From the NCBI GenBank assembly GCA_030248135.1, contig JASANC010004439.1, positions 1 to 64,000 of the forward strand: 64,000 nucleotides of DNA, read 5' to 3'. Below, in pieces: positions 35,801 to 47,200 of this stretch. This DNA comes from Theristus sp. LFF4_11 (Eukaryota > Nematoda > Chromadorea > Monhysterida > Xyalidae). The notes below the pieces were generated by a model. It had not been told where the DNA came from. It saw only the letters and a list, made by a program, of their open reading frames with translations, and searched no databases. Position 1 is the stretch's first letter. Every line of letters starts with the position of its first letter. The position numbers and the translations under genes were made by a program.

Positions 35801-38800
35801 ATTTGAAACTGATTACTGATTGGTTCTATGGGTTTTTTTTTGCAATCCTATAGTTTTCTTGATCCGTGTTGTTGACGCTTCTTACATTCTTACAAGATTA
35901 CTGGTTACAAGAGGTTTACATGATGCGTTTGGTGCTTACATTTCATGACGCTGTTTTCTGGCAATGTTTTGACTACTTACACACACACACATACACACAC
36001 ACATAGTGTGCGAGTTTTGGTGTTTTTACGTGGGCTTTGTGCACTTCTCGCCGTTTTTGCAGTTTTTACATAGAGCTAGGATATAGTTACTACATTGCAA
36101 TAAAGCTGTTACTAAAAACAACCAACGCGAAGATCAGTTGCAACACAACCGGTGTGTGTTCGGTGGAACGTTTTTGTGTGTTGCTGAACTAATCATCAAA
36201 TCAAATTCATCGCTGATTGGTGATTGTTCCAAACACAATAATCCAGGCCAACGAGCCGGTTGAAATATGTATAAAATGAAATTGGAACGATTTCTTTGCA
36301 TATTCGCAGAACAATTGACGCCAGTTCTGTCATATGTCAGGTTCGAACACGCAGACTGTACCTGTGGTTTGCAGGAATTTATCCACCTTCGCATTCCAAT
36401 CGTCCACTGGTGGCGGTTGTGCCACTCGTTTTGACGGTGGAACAGGCTGTGGCTCCAGGCCTGGTGGGTACTGAAAAAAAAAAATCGAAATTTGGAAAAC
36501 TCAAATTCTACCAAACAAAAAGAATCAAACAGCCACACACCAGCTAGCATTCTCGTGATGGGTTTTTTTTTGCGAATGGGGTGTAATGTTTCAAAAGGAC
36601 TGCAAGTTAACTGAAAAAAATGATTCCATGTAATTCACAGAGTCACAGCGGTATGTTGAGCACCCGCATTCCATTCTTGAAAACACCCAGAAACTTTCAG
36701 AACCTTCAGAAACAAAAACTTCAGCAAACCAGCACCGGTTCTGAAAGGCCGTTTATACCTGACGTATGCAATAAGACGAGACCTGATGTGACGTGCCGTC
36801 CACGCACGTCGACGTGCGTCTGCATACGTCCGGTATAAACGGGCCTTTACAGTTCAAACGGAGTTCGCAAAATACGTATGAAATGAATTCATGTGTGAAA
36901 AAATTGCGCTATTTTTTCGTTGTTTTCCATTGTTACAAAGCGCCGGATGCACAACTGTCGCCACTCAGTCAATGCGCGACCAACCAAAGCGTCCGTCTGC
37001 CCCAGCGTGGTCGGTGGCGACGTCGTGTGCGGCAAACCGGTCGAGCAAACCGCCACGTTCGCCCGACCACTGGAGGTCACAGACGTCATCGCCGTCGTTG
37101 TTGTCGCCCTGTTGTTTGGACTTGCGCCGGTCAAAGCGGCGACTCTGGCGGTGGTGGTGGTAGTGGCGCTAGTGGTGGCCTCCGTGCTCCTCGTGGCAGC
37201 GGTCGTCTCCTGCGACGACTGAAACGCCAAACTCAGCCCGGTGATCGACGATATCGACGCCAACGTCGACTGCGCATCGCTGCGTTTCTCCGGCGACTTT
37301 CGGCGTCGCTCCGTCGCTGAGGTGCCGAGGATGGCGTTCATTTCCTGAAATTGGGAGAGAAACATTGAAACGAAACAAAACAAACTTTTGAATTTTTTTT
37401 AAAACTTTACAAATCAATTCAAATAAAAACACGAAACTTCTGACGGAACGCATTCGATTTTTTGCGAAATTTTTTAAAACGTGTTTGGCAGAAAGTGAAG
37501 ACAGCCGAAAAAGCCTCCGTCAGTCTCCGCAGTGTCAATTTGATAACTTGCTCGCTGGTTGACTTGATAGATCTGCCACTCAATGCATTTGCGTTCGCAG
37601 ACGAACGGAAAATCAGTTTCATATGCTTGATGCGGCAATTCAAAATGGCACAAGTGACTCAACCGTATTTCAGAGACACAATTCATCTCACCAATTTTGA
37701 AATCCGGTGCAACGAGTAGCAGAAGCAAAATAAAAGACAAAATAACCATCCAATTCTGTGTGCTACTTTCATTTTAAAGCGTCTGTGTGATAAACCCCAA
37801 CAGCACCGTTTCAAAATTGAAAAAATTGTTCCTTATAAGTTTTTTGGTTAATTTTGCTTCAGTTCTTCTTACCCGCGTACCGAATTAGTGCAGCCAAAAA
37901 CCGTTGGTTTCAATTTGGCTTTCTTCATGCACTAGTTCGGAATTACGGGTTGATTTCGTTCGAATGCTCATTTTCTTAACTACTATCTCTGAAACATTAG
38001 GGCCCTTACAGAAAAGTTTCCGTTTTCGATGCGACGGTTTCAGAATAGCGGTATATTTATTCAGATATTATATTATGGTGCTCCTAGTTGCAGAACAGTG
38101 CTCACTTTTGAAAAAAAATCAATCGAAAATCTGCAAAATATTAAACCACGCGCATGAGTCCAATCAGCGCACTCAACTTACAAGTCTTATCTTTAATTTT
38201 GGTTCTGCGATTCATTGAAAGATAAACAGTTTCATGCGTGACGCGGAAATTCAAAATCGGTGCGGTGGTCCCGTGTCCCTTAGATACGGCTGAGTCTAAC
38301 TAGGGCCGTTTTGAATTGCCACGTCAAGCAAATGAAACTAGTTTCCTTTCGACGTCTGCAAACGGATTGAGTGGCTGAACAACAAAATATATACAGTCGA
38401 ACTCTCTATACAAAATATATACAAAATATATACAAATTATAGGGAATCAGCTGATTGGTTGCGAATCACGTGATGCACACATTCCGTACAAAAATTGGCC
38501 GTGGAAGCGGAGTCGGTTTTCGCACAGCAGAAAGTATACATCACGTGATCAGTACTCAGTCAGCGGATTCCCTATAATTCAGAGTTCGACTGCTAGACAA
38601 CAACACCGAAATCGCGCCCGACCATTAGCAACGTGGAGATTCGTGCCTTCGACGGCTCCGTCAACTGCGACAGCACAGCGCTAGACGGTGGTGGAACCAT
38701 CAGCGCCGGCGGCGTTGTGCGACACTTGTCCCCGGACAGGGTGGCCGTGCTGCGCTCCGGCGGTGAACGGGCGGCGTCGAGTGTGATTGTTGTTGTTGTT

Positions 38801-40815
38801 GTTGTGTTTGTCGCCGTTGTTGTTGTTGTTGTTGTTGTGTTTGTCGCCGTTGTTGTTGTTGTTGCTGCTGTTGATGTTGTTGCTGTTGATGTTGTATGGC
38901 GGGACGTCTCCGATGGTTTATCACCGTGTGCTAGATCGCCGGAAGAAAATCAGTAAAAATAGCCGTTTCTCCGAACAAACTCAAAGCGAATCTATCGTTT
39001 GCTAACCATCAGCGATTTGTTCCTCGGCGCCGAGATATGAGACCGTCTCATCAATACGCTCAGTCTGATCCTGCGGTCGTTGCTGCATCGTCGGCTCACT
39101 CCAGTGCCACGTTGCGTTCACGGTGGCAGTGCTACTGGCCACACTGGTGGTCGCAATGTCAGCCTGCTTCTCAGGTGTCGCCGTTATTGGCGGGCTTTTT
39201 GGCGTTTCACTTGATTCCACCGGGAAACCCTTCGCTTTCAGCATTGCTGTCACTTCGGTTTCGGATTGACCGGATTCTGAAAGAGGACGGAACACTTTAG
39301 AAAAACGCGTTTTTATCTGCATTCGCCGCCACCGAATCTGCAGTGTGTTTGTTTAAACTTGTCAGTTTTTTTTGCAGAGCACAGAGCACGCGCGACTGAA
39401 GACAGATCGGGATCGAAGCTGCGAGCAGACCTATTACGGTGCGTTTGATTTCAACCAGACCCGATACATTCGTGTCCTTCTGATCTTAACCCACAGTTTC
39501 GCATGCTCCGCATTCTACAGCAACATATGACAGGTTTAAAAAACAGATAATTATTGTCAGTTATCAAAACAAGACCGGAGCATACCCATGAGATATTGGC
39601 GCATCATTTCAGTCTGCTTCATCTCCAGGCGTTCTCGCTCCAGTTGCATCTGTTTTCGGGCCTTTTCAAGCAGCTCGTCGTGTTTCGCGAGCGCCTAAAG
39701 CGGCATTCATGAAGCAGTATTCAGTGACGCGTAGCTGTGCGTCAAAACATACGACACACGCGGTCACTAAATACTGCTTCGTGAATGCCCGTTTGATGGG
39801 TTTTATTAATGGAATGTATCAGGTAGAGCAAAACGAGAAAATCAACGCCCAATGGTACTAATTTCGGAGGATACTATGCTAAGTGGAAATGCGAAAACTA
39901 ATCAACAGTGCCGCATTAAAAACCTGAAATGTTGGTGTGAAAGATGCTCTGAACAAAAAACACAACACCGTTAAGTCTCCACCCTCGATTGCTAGTTGGC
40001 TCCTTCCACCAAATCAGCGGGTCAACTTCAACAACACCCACCCAATAAGGCTTGTCGTCGGTTCACGTTCGCGGGGGAGGGGAGGGGTGGAGACAAGATG
40101 TTGCGTATTTTGCGTGTTTCCGTGACATCTCCACCAGACCACAGACCGCCTAACCTGTTGCGCAATGTCCCTGGCCTTCATCGCGTTCACCAATGTTCGC
40201 ATCGACTGCTGACTCGCGGCGTCAGTCGAGTTCGCCAAACAAGCCAACAGCTCGTCAACGTCGCCGTCTTTCGAAATCGTCGTCGTCGTCGATGTGCTGG
40301 ACGTCTCGGGCGCTGTGGTCGTCGTGGTGAGTGGTGCTGAGTAAATGCGAGCAATATTACGGACTGCCACTGCATAGTCGATGGACTGCACTGTGTGGAC
40401 TGACGACCCAGAACAACGCACAATTGAGAACAGCCATGTGCGAAGCAACATTGGCTATGCCAGAACAAGCTTTGTGCGTCAGTAACTCGTTTGTGAAACT
40501 AAAATACTTGAAGCTTGAATCGAGACCGTCAAACAAAAAAATCCTCGACGAATAAATACACTACACCAACGTACCCTGCGCAGTGAGCTGCTGCGTGGAC
40601 ACCGGCGGTGTGGCGAGCGGTTGAGGGGGCAGAGGCGGTGGCGGCATTGTGAACTGCGCGGGCGGCCACATGAGAGCGGCGGCCATTGCGGGGTCCATCG
40701 TAGCCGGCTGGAACGCTGCTTGTTGTTGTTGTTGTTGAGCAATCTGTTGACTATAGCACACAGGCGGTTGTTGTTGTTGCTGTTGAGCAATCTGTTGATT
40801 GTAGGACACAGGTGG

Positions 40816-40850
<35 letters not shown>

Positions 40851-42805
40851 GCTGCTTCTGCTGCTGCTGTGCTTGGACGTTGTCAGAGCTGTCCTCAATT
40901 ACCATACACTCGTCGTGTGCGATGATTTCGCCTTCTTCTGCAACGAAAAAAAATCAAAAAAATCATGAATGCACGAACAACATCAACCACAACAACAACG
41001 AATTCAATCATCAAACGCCACCAATCATCATCACTCCGCCCACTCACCACGCAGGGTCACCACTTCATCATTAGCAGCAACGGTCTTCTCATTCATTTTC
41101 TCCGTCTCACCCCGCGCCACTTCAGTAGTAACGCCACCAACAGCCGCCGGTTTAGTCGTCGTCGTCGTCGTCTTGTCGCCCTTCGCAAACGACGACAACT
41201 GATTGAGCACTTTGCGGAGGTCTTCCGTTGTGATGACCGATGTGCTCGTGGACGATGTGGTGGCTGGCATCGATGTGCACGCGGAGGTCGCTGCGAAAAC
41301 GGTCACTGTTTTCGTGTGAGCAAAAAAATGTAACCATTCGCTTTGCTACCCATAATGTTTTTTGCAACAAAAACAAATAAAAAAAACACGTTTGTGTCCG
41401 AATATTGTTCAGTGTGGCTGCATGTTTTTGACAACTAAAGATGTTCTGTTTAATGCGGGACTATAACTGGTGAATTTTACCAGTCATTAGAAATCACGTT
41501 CAAAAACTACCGTATTACCTCTAATAAACCCCCATGGGGGTTTATTTCTTCAGCGACTTCTGGGGGTGGGGGTTTATTTTTTGGGGGGGGGGGCTTTATT
41601 TTGGGGGGGGGGTTTATTTACAAACAAATTCTAGGGGTGGGGGTTTGCTGAAAAAATGGCAAAAATACCTTGCATGGCAGGCAAGAAAGTCACAGAAACT
41701 TCTACTTTTCACAGAGATTTCCTTTTGTAACAGCCTTTTGTAATGAAATTACCACTAACTCATCCCTTTGGGGCCTATGGTAGCACAATTTCACCAATGT
41801 CACTGCATTCAGCCACTGAATTCGCTAGGTATGTGTTTCAAACAGGTTTCTAATAAACCCCCATGGGGGTTTATTTTGGGGGGGGGATTATTTGGAAACT
41901 TGTCGAGGGGGTGGGGGTTTATTTTTGGGGGGGGGGTTTAATTTGGGGGGGGGGTTAATAGAGGTAATACGGTATACCATTCGCCAGAGCGGCAGCCATT
42001 GCAGCTTTTGCCGACGTCTCAGCCGTCGATCCAACGCCCATATAAAAGCCGCCGGTTTGTTGCTGCTGGTCGGCGTAAGTGGCCGTGCTCTGATACGCGG
42101 ACACGACCGTCGGCGCCGCGGGGTACTGCGCGATCGTGCCCGGCGGCATCTGCTGTTCATACTGGTGCAGATTCAGAGCACGCGCCATTTCCTGTTCGTA
42201 CGCCTGCTGACGGTGGTACCACTCGTGCATCTGACGTTGACGCTGCGCCGCCTGGCGTTGTAGCTCCGCCTCGTAGGCCTATGCGGAGGGGACAGCGTAG
42301 CAGAGTGGACAGAACGTTATACAGTCCATCTGGATAGTATGTACAACTAGCCTGATTGGTTGGCTGCACACACGTGCAGTTGGTGAGTGCATTCTGCGCA
42401 GGCAAACTGCCTCTACAGCAATGCCTGCACAGAATGCATCCATCAACTGTACGAATATGCAAACAACCAATAAGCTAGTTGTATATACTAGCCAGACGGA
42501 CTGTAAGTTGGTCGCCATAAGACAGGGAAACGGCGTGCTGTGAGAGAATTCCACCAGAGTCTCCAAACACGCCGCATCAGATGCACCTTCAACTGTCGTT
42601 CGTGTTCCAGCTGTATCTGGCGTTGCAGTCGACGAAACTCGCGCTCCTTCTCCATCATCTCGAACTGCGTCTGCGCGAGCAACTCCATCGGACCGCCAGC
42701 AGCAGCCGTCGTTTTACTGGCGGCCGCATACAATGACGTGTTAGTGACGTCACCACCGGCATAGTACTCGCTCAGCGACGACGAATGGCTTTGGTAGGAG
42801 GTCGG
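29891..42805 (-). CDS. Large Q/T/A/P-rich coiled-coil protein, unknown family; 5' end not found
   Basis: Exons 5'-3': 42587-42805, 41978-42278, 41048-41290, 40575-40937, 40155-40336, 39586-39694, 39007-39276, 38623-38930, 36937-37344, 36362-36470, 34974-35749, 34597-34693, 33771-33957, 33309-33472, 32608-32732, 32019-32372, 31449-31699, 31136-31326, 30966-31024, 30359-30523, 29891-30007. All phases agree, giving 1665 residues plus a missing N-terminus. Order: predicted coiled coil (EREFRRLQRQIQLEHERQLK), Q runs, Thr runs, a second coiled coil (LLEKARKQMQLERERLEMK), a 259-residue low-complexity exon with KKRPPKTPEPL, then a charged helical part (YVFVKDGPWVSEQVRLL, YLREHPDVLEQCQERLLAAE) which is the most conserved-looking stretch, an acidic patch SEELIEISDDE and a basic tail KPKRRKMRGKRGKRLKQF, probably a nuclear signal. 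A nuclear scaffold or regulator is my guess only. Confidence 0.75.
30156..30249. mobile_element. MITE family B, copy B2
   Basis: Near-perfect foldback: CATTCATGAAGCAGTATTAG left and CTAAATACTGCTGCATGAAT right. It lies in the last intron of the Q-rich gene. Confidence 0.85.
32415..32575. mobile_element. MITE family A, copy A14
   Basis: 161 bp of the 235-bp intron 32373-32607 in the Q-rich gene. The left flank is CA instead of TA. Confidence 0.85.
33066..33220. mobile_element. Diverged family B element, B3
   Basis: Ends GCGCCATTCATG and CATGAATGGGCC. The inside is rich in GCGCGC and differs from other copies; an internal ACATTCACGAAGCAG is still recognisable. Confidence 0.55.
33554..33742. 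repeat. Tandem duplication of a family B element, two 95-bp units (B4)
   Basis: Two nearly identical units with a 95-bp period (for instance ATGAATGCAGCCGTATTCAG at 33568 and 33663). Each runs from GTTCATG to AACTTCACGAAC. The units differ at only a few bases. The array stops about 29 bp from the exon ending at 33771. Confidence 0.85.
33960..34140. repeat. (TTTA)n tract and SINE-like tail
   Basis: ATTT/TTTA units at 33967-34021, then a unique stretch ending AATAAAAACAGAACAGAACA. Resembles a retroelement 3' end, but no head is visible. Confidence 0.5.
34425..34545 (+). repeat. Dispersed repeat R, copy 1
   Basis: CTGTCGTACTGACGTGCCTG, CGCGGTTATACGCT and GGAACCGCAAGAAACAGCGC are shared with copies at 34800 and 63620. 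Type unknown; no terminal repeats seen. Confidence 0.6.
34800..34930 (+). repeat. Dispersed repeat R, copy 2
   Basis: GTCCGTCGCACTGACGAGCC, CCGCGGTATGCGTCTACCTG and GCGAAACCGCAAACAGCG match copy 1. Confidence 0.55.
35320..35346 (-). repeat. Polythreonine-encoding ACA/ACC run
   Basis: Within the low-complexity exon 34974-35749; about ten consecutive Thr codons. Similar Thr runs are coded at 38785-38880 as ACA and ACG repeats. Confidence 0.85.
36746..36849. mobile_element. Small foldback element, family G
   Basis: About 104 bp, arms AGGCCGTTTATACCTGACGT and GGTATAAACGGGCC; the centre CACGTCGACGTG is itself palindromic. Lies in the intron between the exons at 36470 and 36937. Confidence 0.7.
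37578..37705. mobile_element. MITE family D, copy D4 (partial)
   Basis: Arms GATGCGGCAATTCAAAATGG and CCAATTTTGAAATCC remain; the outer right end is lost. Confidence 0.6.
38203..38376. mobile_element. MITE family D, copy D5
   Basis: Ends TCTGCGATTCATTG and GTCTGCAAACGGATTGAGTG. It shares intron 37345-38622 of the Q-rich gene with D4 and A15. Confidence 0.75.
38394..38592. mobile_element. MITE family A, copy A15 with internal 14-bp duplications
   Basis: The left arm contains a repeated ACAAAATATAT unit between the terminus and the AATCAGCTGATT arm, which makes it longer than usual. It ends about 30 bp from the donor at 38622. Confidence 0.85.
39696..39792. mobile_element. MITE family B, copy B5, abutting a splice acceptor
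   Basis: Typical family B ends. On the minus strand its terminus reads GAATGCCGCTT and is followed directly by TAG and the exon starting at 39694, so the element supplies the bases in front of the acceptor AG. Confidence 0.85.
40705..40870 (-). repeat. Polyglutamine-encoding CAA/CAG repeats
   Basis: Inside the 40575-40937 exon: an uninterrupted Q run of about 13, plus two copies of the phrase QQPPV-x-Y-x-QQIA each followed by Q runs, which points to local duplication. Confidence 0.9.
41510..41972. mobile_element. MITE family F, copy F1, with long G-runs
   Basis: TA-flanked, 12-bp ends CCGTATTACCTC / GAGGTAATACGG. Both shoulders are made of AATAAACCCCC or GGGGGTTTATT units with runs of up to about ten G. 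The centre (41640-41840) is ordinary sequence. It fills most of intron 41291-41977 of the Q-rich gene and begins only 5 bp inside the donor end. Confidence 0.85.
42322..42503. mobile_element. MITE family A, copy A16 (ACTAG-arm subtype)
   Basis: TA-flanked, ends CAGTCCATCTGG / CCAGACGGACTG: a diverged but self-complementary terminus. Occupies most of intron 42279-42586. Confidence 0.8.
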
Positions 42806-42837
42806 CTGAAAACAAAGTGTAAACGTTCAGCAGCGGT

Positions 42838-43020
42838 TGGTTAGACACCGCTGTTGTTGTTGTTTGTTGCACCCTGTTTATCCTTACCCAACGCCCTTGG
42901 GGAAAGGCAGTGTCGCAATTTTTTATTGTCCACCACATGGGCTGCGACGTTGGAAGCAGTTTTTCTGCCACAGAAGTGGGCGTCGGGCAAGCTGCGCTGG
43001 TATGCATAGGCGCATGGTAT
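42838..43020 (-). mobile_element. Second-family SINE body, inverted copy
   Basis: Complement of the 3850-4010 body, including CCAACGCCCTTGGGGAAAGG and GACGTTGGAAGCAGTTTTTC, with GTTGTTGTTGTTTGTTG (the tail) at its left. No tRNA head on this copy. Confidence 0.75.
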
Positions 43021-43021
43021 G

Positions 43022-43200
43022 TTAGACACCCTCGTAGCCTGGTGGTAGCGCGTTACACTCTGGTCGGTGCGTTCGGCGGATCGAGCCCCACCGCCGACTG
43101 GGTGACACGGAAAACTCGACGGTGTTCTGTGGGCTTTTCTGGGTTGGGCAGCCCTGGCTAAACAACATCGCCTAAAATCGCGAACAACAGCAACAACACA
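43022..43200 (+). mobile_element. SINE main family, copy S5
   Basis: Best preserved A-box (GCCTGGTGGTAGCGCG). Part of the body is deleted (about 25 bp after GAGCCCCACCG). Sits back to back with the inverted second-family SINE. Confidence 0.85.
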
Positions 43201-44288
43201 TAACAGAAAACGGGCTCGTCCGGCTCACGGTATTATGTCGCATTTAGGTCACGTTTCACTTGCTGACAAGATTGAGGTTCTGAGCATTTTGCTGCGTCGA
43301 TCTCAGTAAAAAACCGCGATTGAAAGACAAAGCCTATCTTTTTGATCCTGGAAAAATCCAAATTGATGGTAATAAGCTGCATGGTTAACATGTTGTTCAC
43401 CCTGGATCTGCATTATTCAAGTATTCAAACAGCCACCACAGTCTCCCGGACCCATAACACACAACCCAGATATTCTACGTCATTTAGATAACACGACGTG
43501 AAAAAATTACAATAAACCGTTTAGTAAATAAGCCAATTTTCACAAGCGACCTCACGTATTTATATTTCTCACGTTTCTAAAATGTTTATAGATTAAATAT
43601 TTGGGCAGTTTCAACTGCAATGACGACATGTCAGCGAAAAACAAACTTTTTTTTGCAAAAACGCAGCGCAAAAACGTCTAGAGTCGGCAAGTACGGTAAT
43701 AAATCACACTGATCACGATCACCGTCGCGTCACACGACTTGCACTGAAGAAATGTGCGTTTGGTGGTTGTTCAGAGAAAATTAATTACATTTTACTTTAC
43801 AATGTGGAACCTATTAGACTGTGCACTTTTAATCAAGCAAGACGCAAATTACAAATCGTCAATAATTTTCCCGCCCTTTTCATTCAACATGCGTAGCGCT
43901 TCTGGGTGGCTGTCAGCAAAACTGGGAACTTGTAAAACTGAATGTAGTTTGCAGCTAGCGTTTTCATTCTTCTATGTTAGCTCAGCATTCACAGCTGAGA
44001 ACCTTTCCAGTTCAGTCGATTTAACGTATGCGGTGGTTTCTCTGGAATACATAAACACAAAGCAAGGCCGACTTGGTTTCTTGTACTTTCGCTGCGCTTT
44101 ATTCTGTTCTTTCATGACAGTTCTTGCCGCATAGCCAGTTTATATGTAATAAGTTTACTGAGAAACACATGTTCTTTTTACTTTTATGAAATCTCAACAA
44201 AACATCATTTTTTCGCGCTTTCCTCATTTTCCTCCAAATTCACATTTACTTTTACTAGCACAGGCACGAAATTTCTCTCTAATTTCAG
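43201..44288. other. Region between the divergent Q-rich and first SLC16-like genes
   Basis: AT-rich. It should hold the promoter of the carrier and the missing 5' exon and promoter of the Q-rich gene, but I could not support a specific exon or promoter motif. Confidence 0.4.
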
Positions 44289-44298
44289 TTTCAAAATG
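44283..44298 (+). promoter_or_regulatory. Candidate trans-splice acceptor next to the start codon
   Basis: CTAATTTCAG ends at 44288 and the ATG is at 44296, leaving a 7-base leader after the AG. This arrangement is common where a spliced leader is added, as in nematodes. A normal cis acceptor for a non-coding first exon is equally possible. Confidence 0.35.
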
Positions 44299-47200
44299 CA
44301 ACGAGAGCAATCTCAGATTGCATCTGGAAGTACAGTACAGAAAGACGGGCCACGGGCGTGGTGCGTGCTGGCGGTGAGTTTACTCTGCTATACGCTGCTG
44401 TACGGCACCGGCGACAGTATGGGTGTATATTTGATTGACATGCACCGTGAGTTTAGCCACGCGCACGAACACCAAATATTGATGGTCGTGGGGCTGCCGT
44501 TCATAATGACCACGCTCGTCGGTGAGCTCGTCCGACAATCGTCAGTTTTCCTTTTTTTGGTTCTGCAAACAAATGCGTTTACACGCATGAATAGAAAAAT
44601 AGACTGCACTTACGAGCCTGTTATTGCCGAAATTAACCCTGTTCTAATTTCGGGCCATTCTGGCAAGTTTTCAAAGAAAAAGATCACACTGAAACTGGAA
44701 GAAACTAAGTTCAGCGTTCAGTTTGTTTCTTACGTCTTTTAGTGTCTCATTGGGTGAGTTCATCCACCCTGCATTTTCCAAGAAAAGTAAATTCTCATCA
44801 TTTCAGGTCCACTTTCCAGTTTCGCTTACGGAATGCTAGGAAGCAGCAAAGTAATTTGCCTTGGCGGCTTCATCACCTCGACAGCACTCTGTGTTCAAGT
44901 GATTCGTTTTCTTGCTCTCAAACGTGTTTTCAGACTAACGAAATTAGTCTCTTTCTATTAATCTCATTTTGTAAACCCAACCCTTTTTTGATAACTTGTG
45001 ATCTGAATGATTCACAGATGTTTCTGCCGCAAGTCTGGCAAATTGGCATTGCCCAGGCTTTCGTTGGTGTCGGCTGCGGCATCATTGTCACGCCGGTGTT
45101 GTCGGCACAAACCGAACATTTTGAACGGTTCCATGCCATTGATTGTTTACCATTTTGCATTTTGTATCATTTGCCGAGGAGAGTTCAAAATTAATCATTA
45201 ATAATTAAATTTATCAAACTGAATATGACGCCGACTGATCAACGTCGAATAGTTTCTTTTGTCATTCACGTTTCCAGACACAGTCGAGCGGCGCTGGCGA
45301 TCGTCTCTGTCGGCGGCTCGCTTGGTCTCATGGTGCTGTCGCCGTTGAATGCGTCGCTGATCGAGGCATACGGCTGGCGAGGCGCCTTGTTCATTCTCGG
45401 CGCCATTCTGCTTAATCTCATACCGTTTGGCCTGATCGTAAAGACGAACGTTAAGCGTGCACACGAGTGGAGCGCCAAAAACGCAGAGCACGCAACGATG
45501 AAAGACTTGTTCGACTGGCGACTTGCGGTGAATCCGCTGTTCATCGTGACAATTGTTTGTGGTTTGATGTTCATGGCAGGGCTGATCACGATGTTCAGTA
45601 TGCTGTCGACGTTGGTCGTGCTACAGGGCATGGATAAGGTGTGACGATCGAGGGTTTTCTTGTTTCTTCGCAATTCATATGGTCTGTATGCTGGAAAAAA
45701 CAACCGTGTATTTCTCAGTAGGTGGTCGGAGCGTCCCTGCTTTCGGTGACCGGCCTTTGCGGTTTGACATCACGGATCATAACAGCAGGAATAACGGCCG
45801 TCACCAGAATACCGGGCACCGCAGCAATCGGTTAATATTCTTTTATCGGCTAATATCCACTTTTTTCAACGTTACAGTTCAGTTATAATTTACAGTTCAG
45901 TTGTGATACACTTATCACAGCAGTTGCTCAATGGGTTTGCGTTTTAGTTATTTGTAAACTCTGGCGTTGTAACCATCCAATCACAAACGTTGACCCACTT
46001 TATTAATTGCACGAACTTTACGTAACTGTTCGAATGATCCCATCACTCAGCCGTCGGCTACGCACTGTGCGGCATAGCAATGCTCCTACTGTCGCTCTGT
46101 CGTTCGTTCTCGTCGTTCGCGTTCGCATGCGGCTTGTACGGCTGCGGCCAGGGCACCGTGTGCGCCATTGTGCCGGTGATGTTTGTCGAGGTGTTCGGTC
46201 ATCAGTACCGATTGCACCGTGTCTTCGGTTGGTTTTCATTGTTGTTGTTTCATTCCTTGTCGTTCCAACCTGCTGCTTGCTTGGCGCGGGCAGGTTTCAC
46301 GCGAACGTGATGAATCTTGCTCCGGAATACAGAATCGAACATTGCGACTGCAAAAACACTCACTCTCTGAACGGGTAGCGAGTGTCCTAATAATGGCTGG
46401 CTACACCGTGTTGGTTCGTGGTGCTTCTAGAAATGGCGGTCGTTGGTCGTGTTATTAATCATTATCATAATACTAAGATAATAGTGGTGTCTGTGTGTGT
46501 CACTTTTTTGATTTGTTGGTTTTTTGTTTTTGGGAAATATTTTCTTATTATTATGAAATATTTTCTAAAAGGGCTTTTGGTAAAATTGGTGTAAAAAAAA
46601 AAAAAAAGGTGGATTGTTTTTAAAGGAGGTTTTAAAAGGTTGGTTTTTTTTTTTATTTTTTTATTTAAGGGGGGGGGGAAAAAATTTTTTTTTGGGTTAA
46701 AAAAAGGGTAGTGTTGTTTTTAAAATATTTTTTTTTTTTTTTTGTTTTTTTTTTTAAGGGAAAAAATTTTTTGGGGAAAATTTTTTTAAAAAAAAAAAGT
46801 TTTTTATTTGTAGGTTTATTTTTGAAAAAAAGGATAAGTGTCTCACTAATCGCCGAGTGGAGCTTCGTATCAAGACAGTAGTACACGCATTGAATCGCCA
46901 CATTTTTGCTCGCATATAAGCCGATGCTTCAACAACTCTAAATTTCGCACACATCACCCAGGCATGACGACGTTTTTCATCGGTTTCGGTCTCCTCGGCG
47001 TGCCGCAATTCATGGGCAGAGTCGCCGAGTACTCGCTAATATTGACGTTCATAGTCGGGGCCGCTGGAAACCTGTTCGGCTGCCTGTGCTTCACAGCGAT
47101 CACGATTTGGTTGCACGTTCAGAAAGCTAACATCACAAGTGCGAAAACGGTCGCAATCGAGCTCGGCGGAGTCTGCAAGGAAACTGGCGAGCTGCTGCAA

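Noticed and set aside
35035..35853. 272-codon plus-strand frame opposite the low-complexity exon
   Set aside because: The minus-strand exon joins its neighbours in phase; the plus-strand frame is a by-product of GC-rich codons and the Thr run.
37159..37222. Val/Ala-rich plus-strand transmembrane-like frame near 36920-37222
   Set aside because: Antisense of the Thr/Ala-rich exon 36937-37344; the hydrophobic look comes from complementing ACN/GCN codons.
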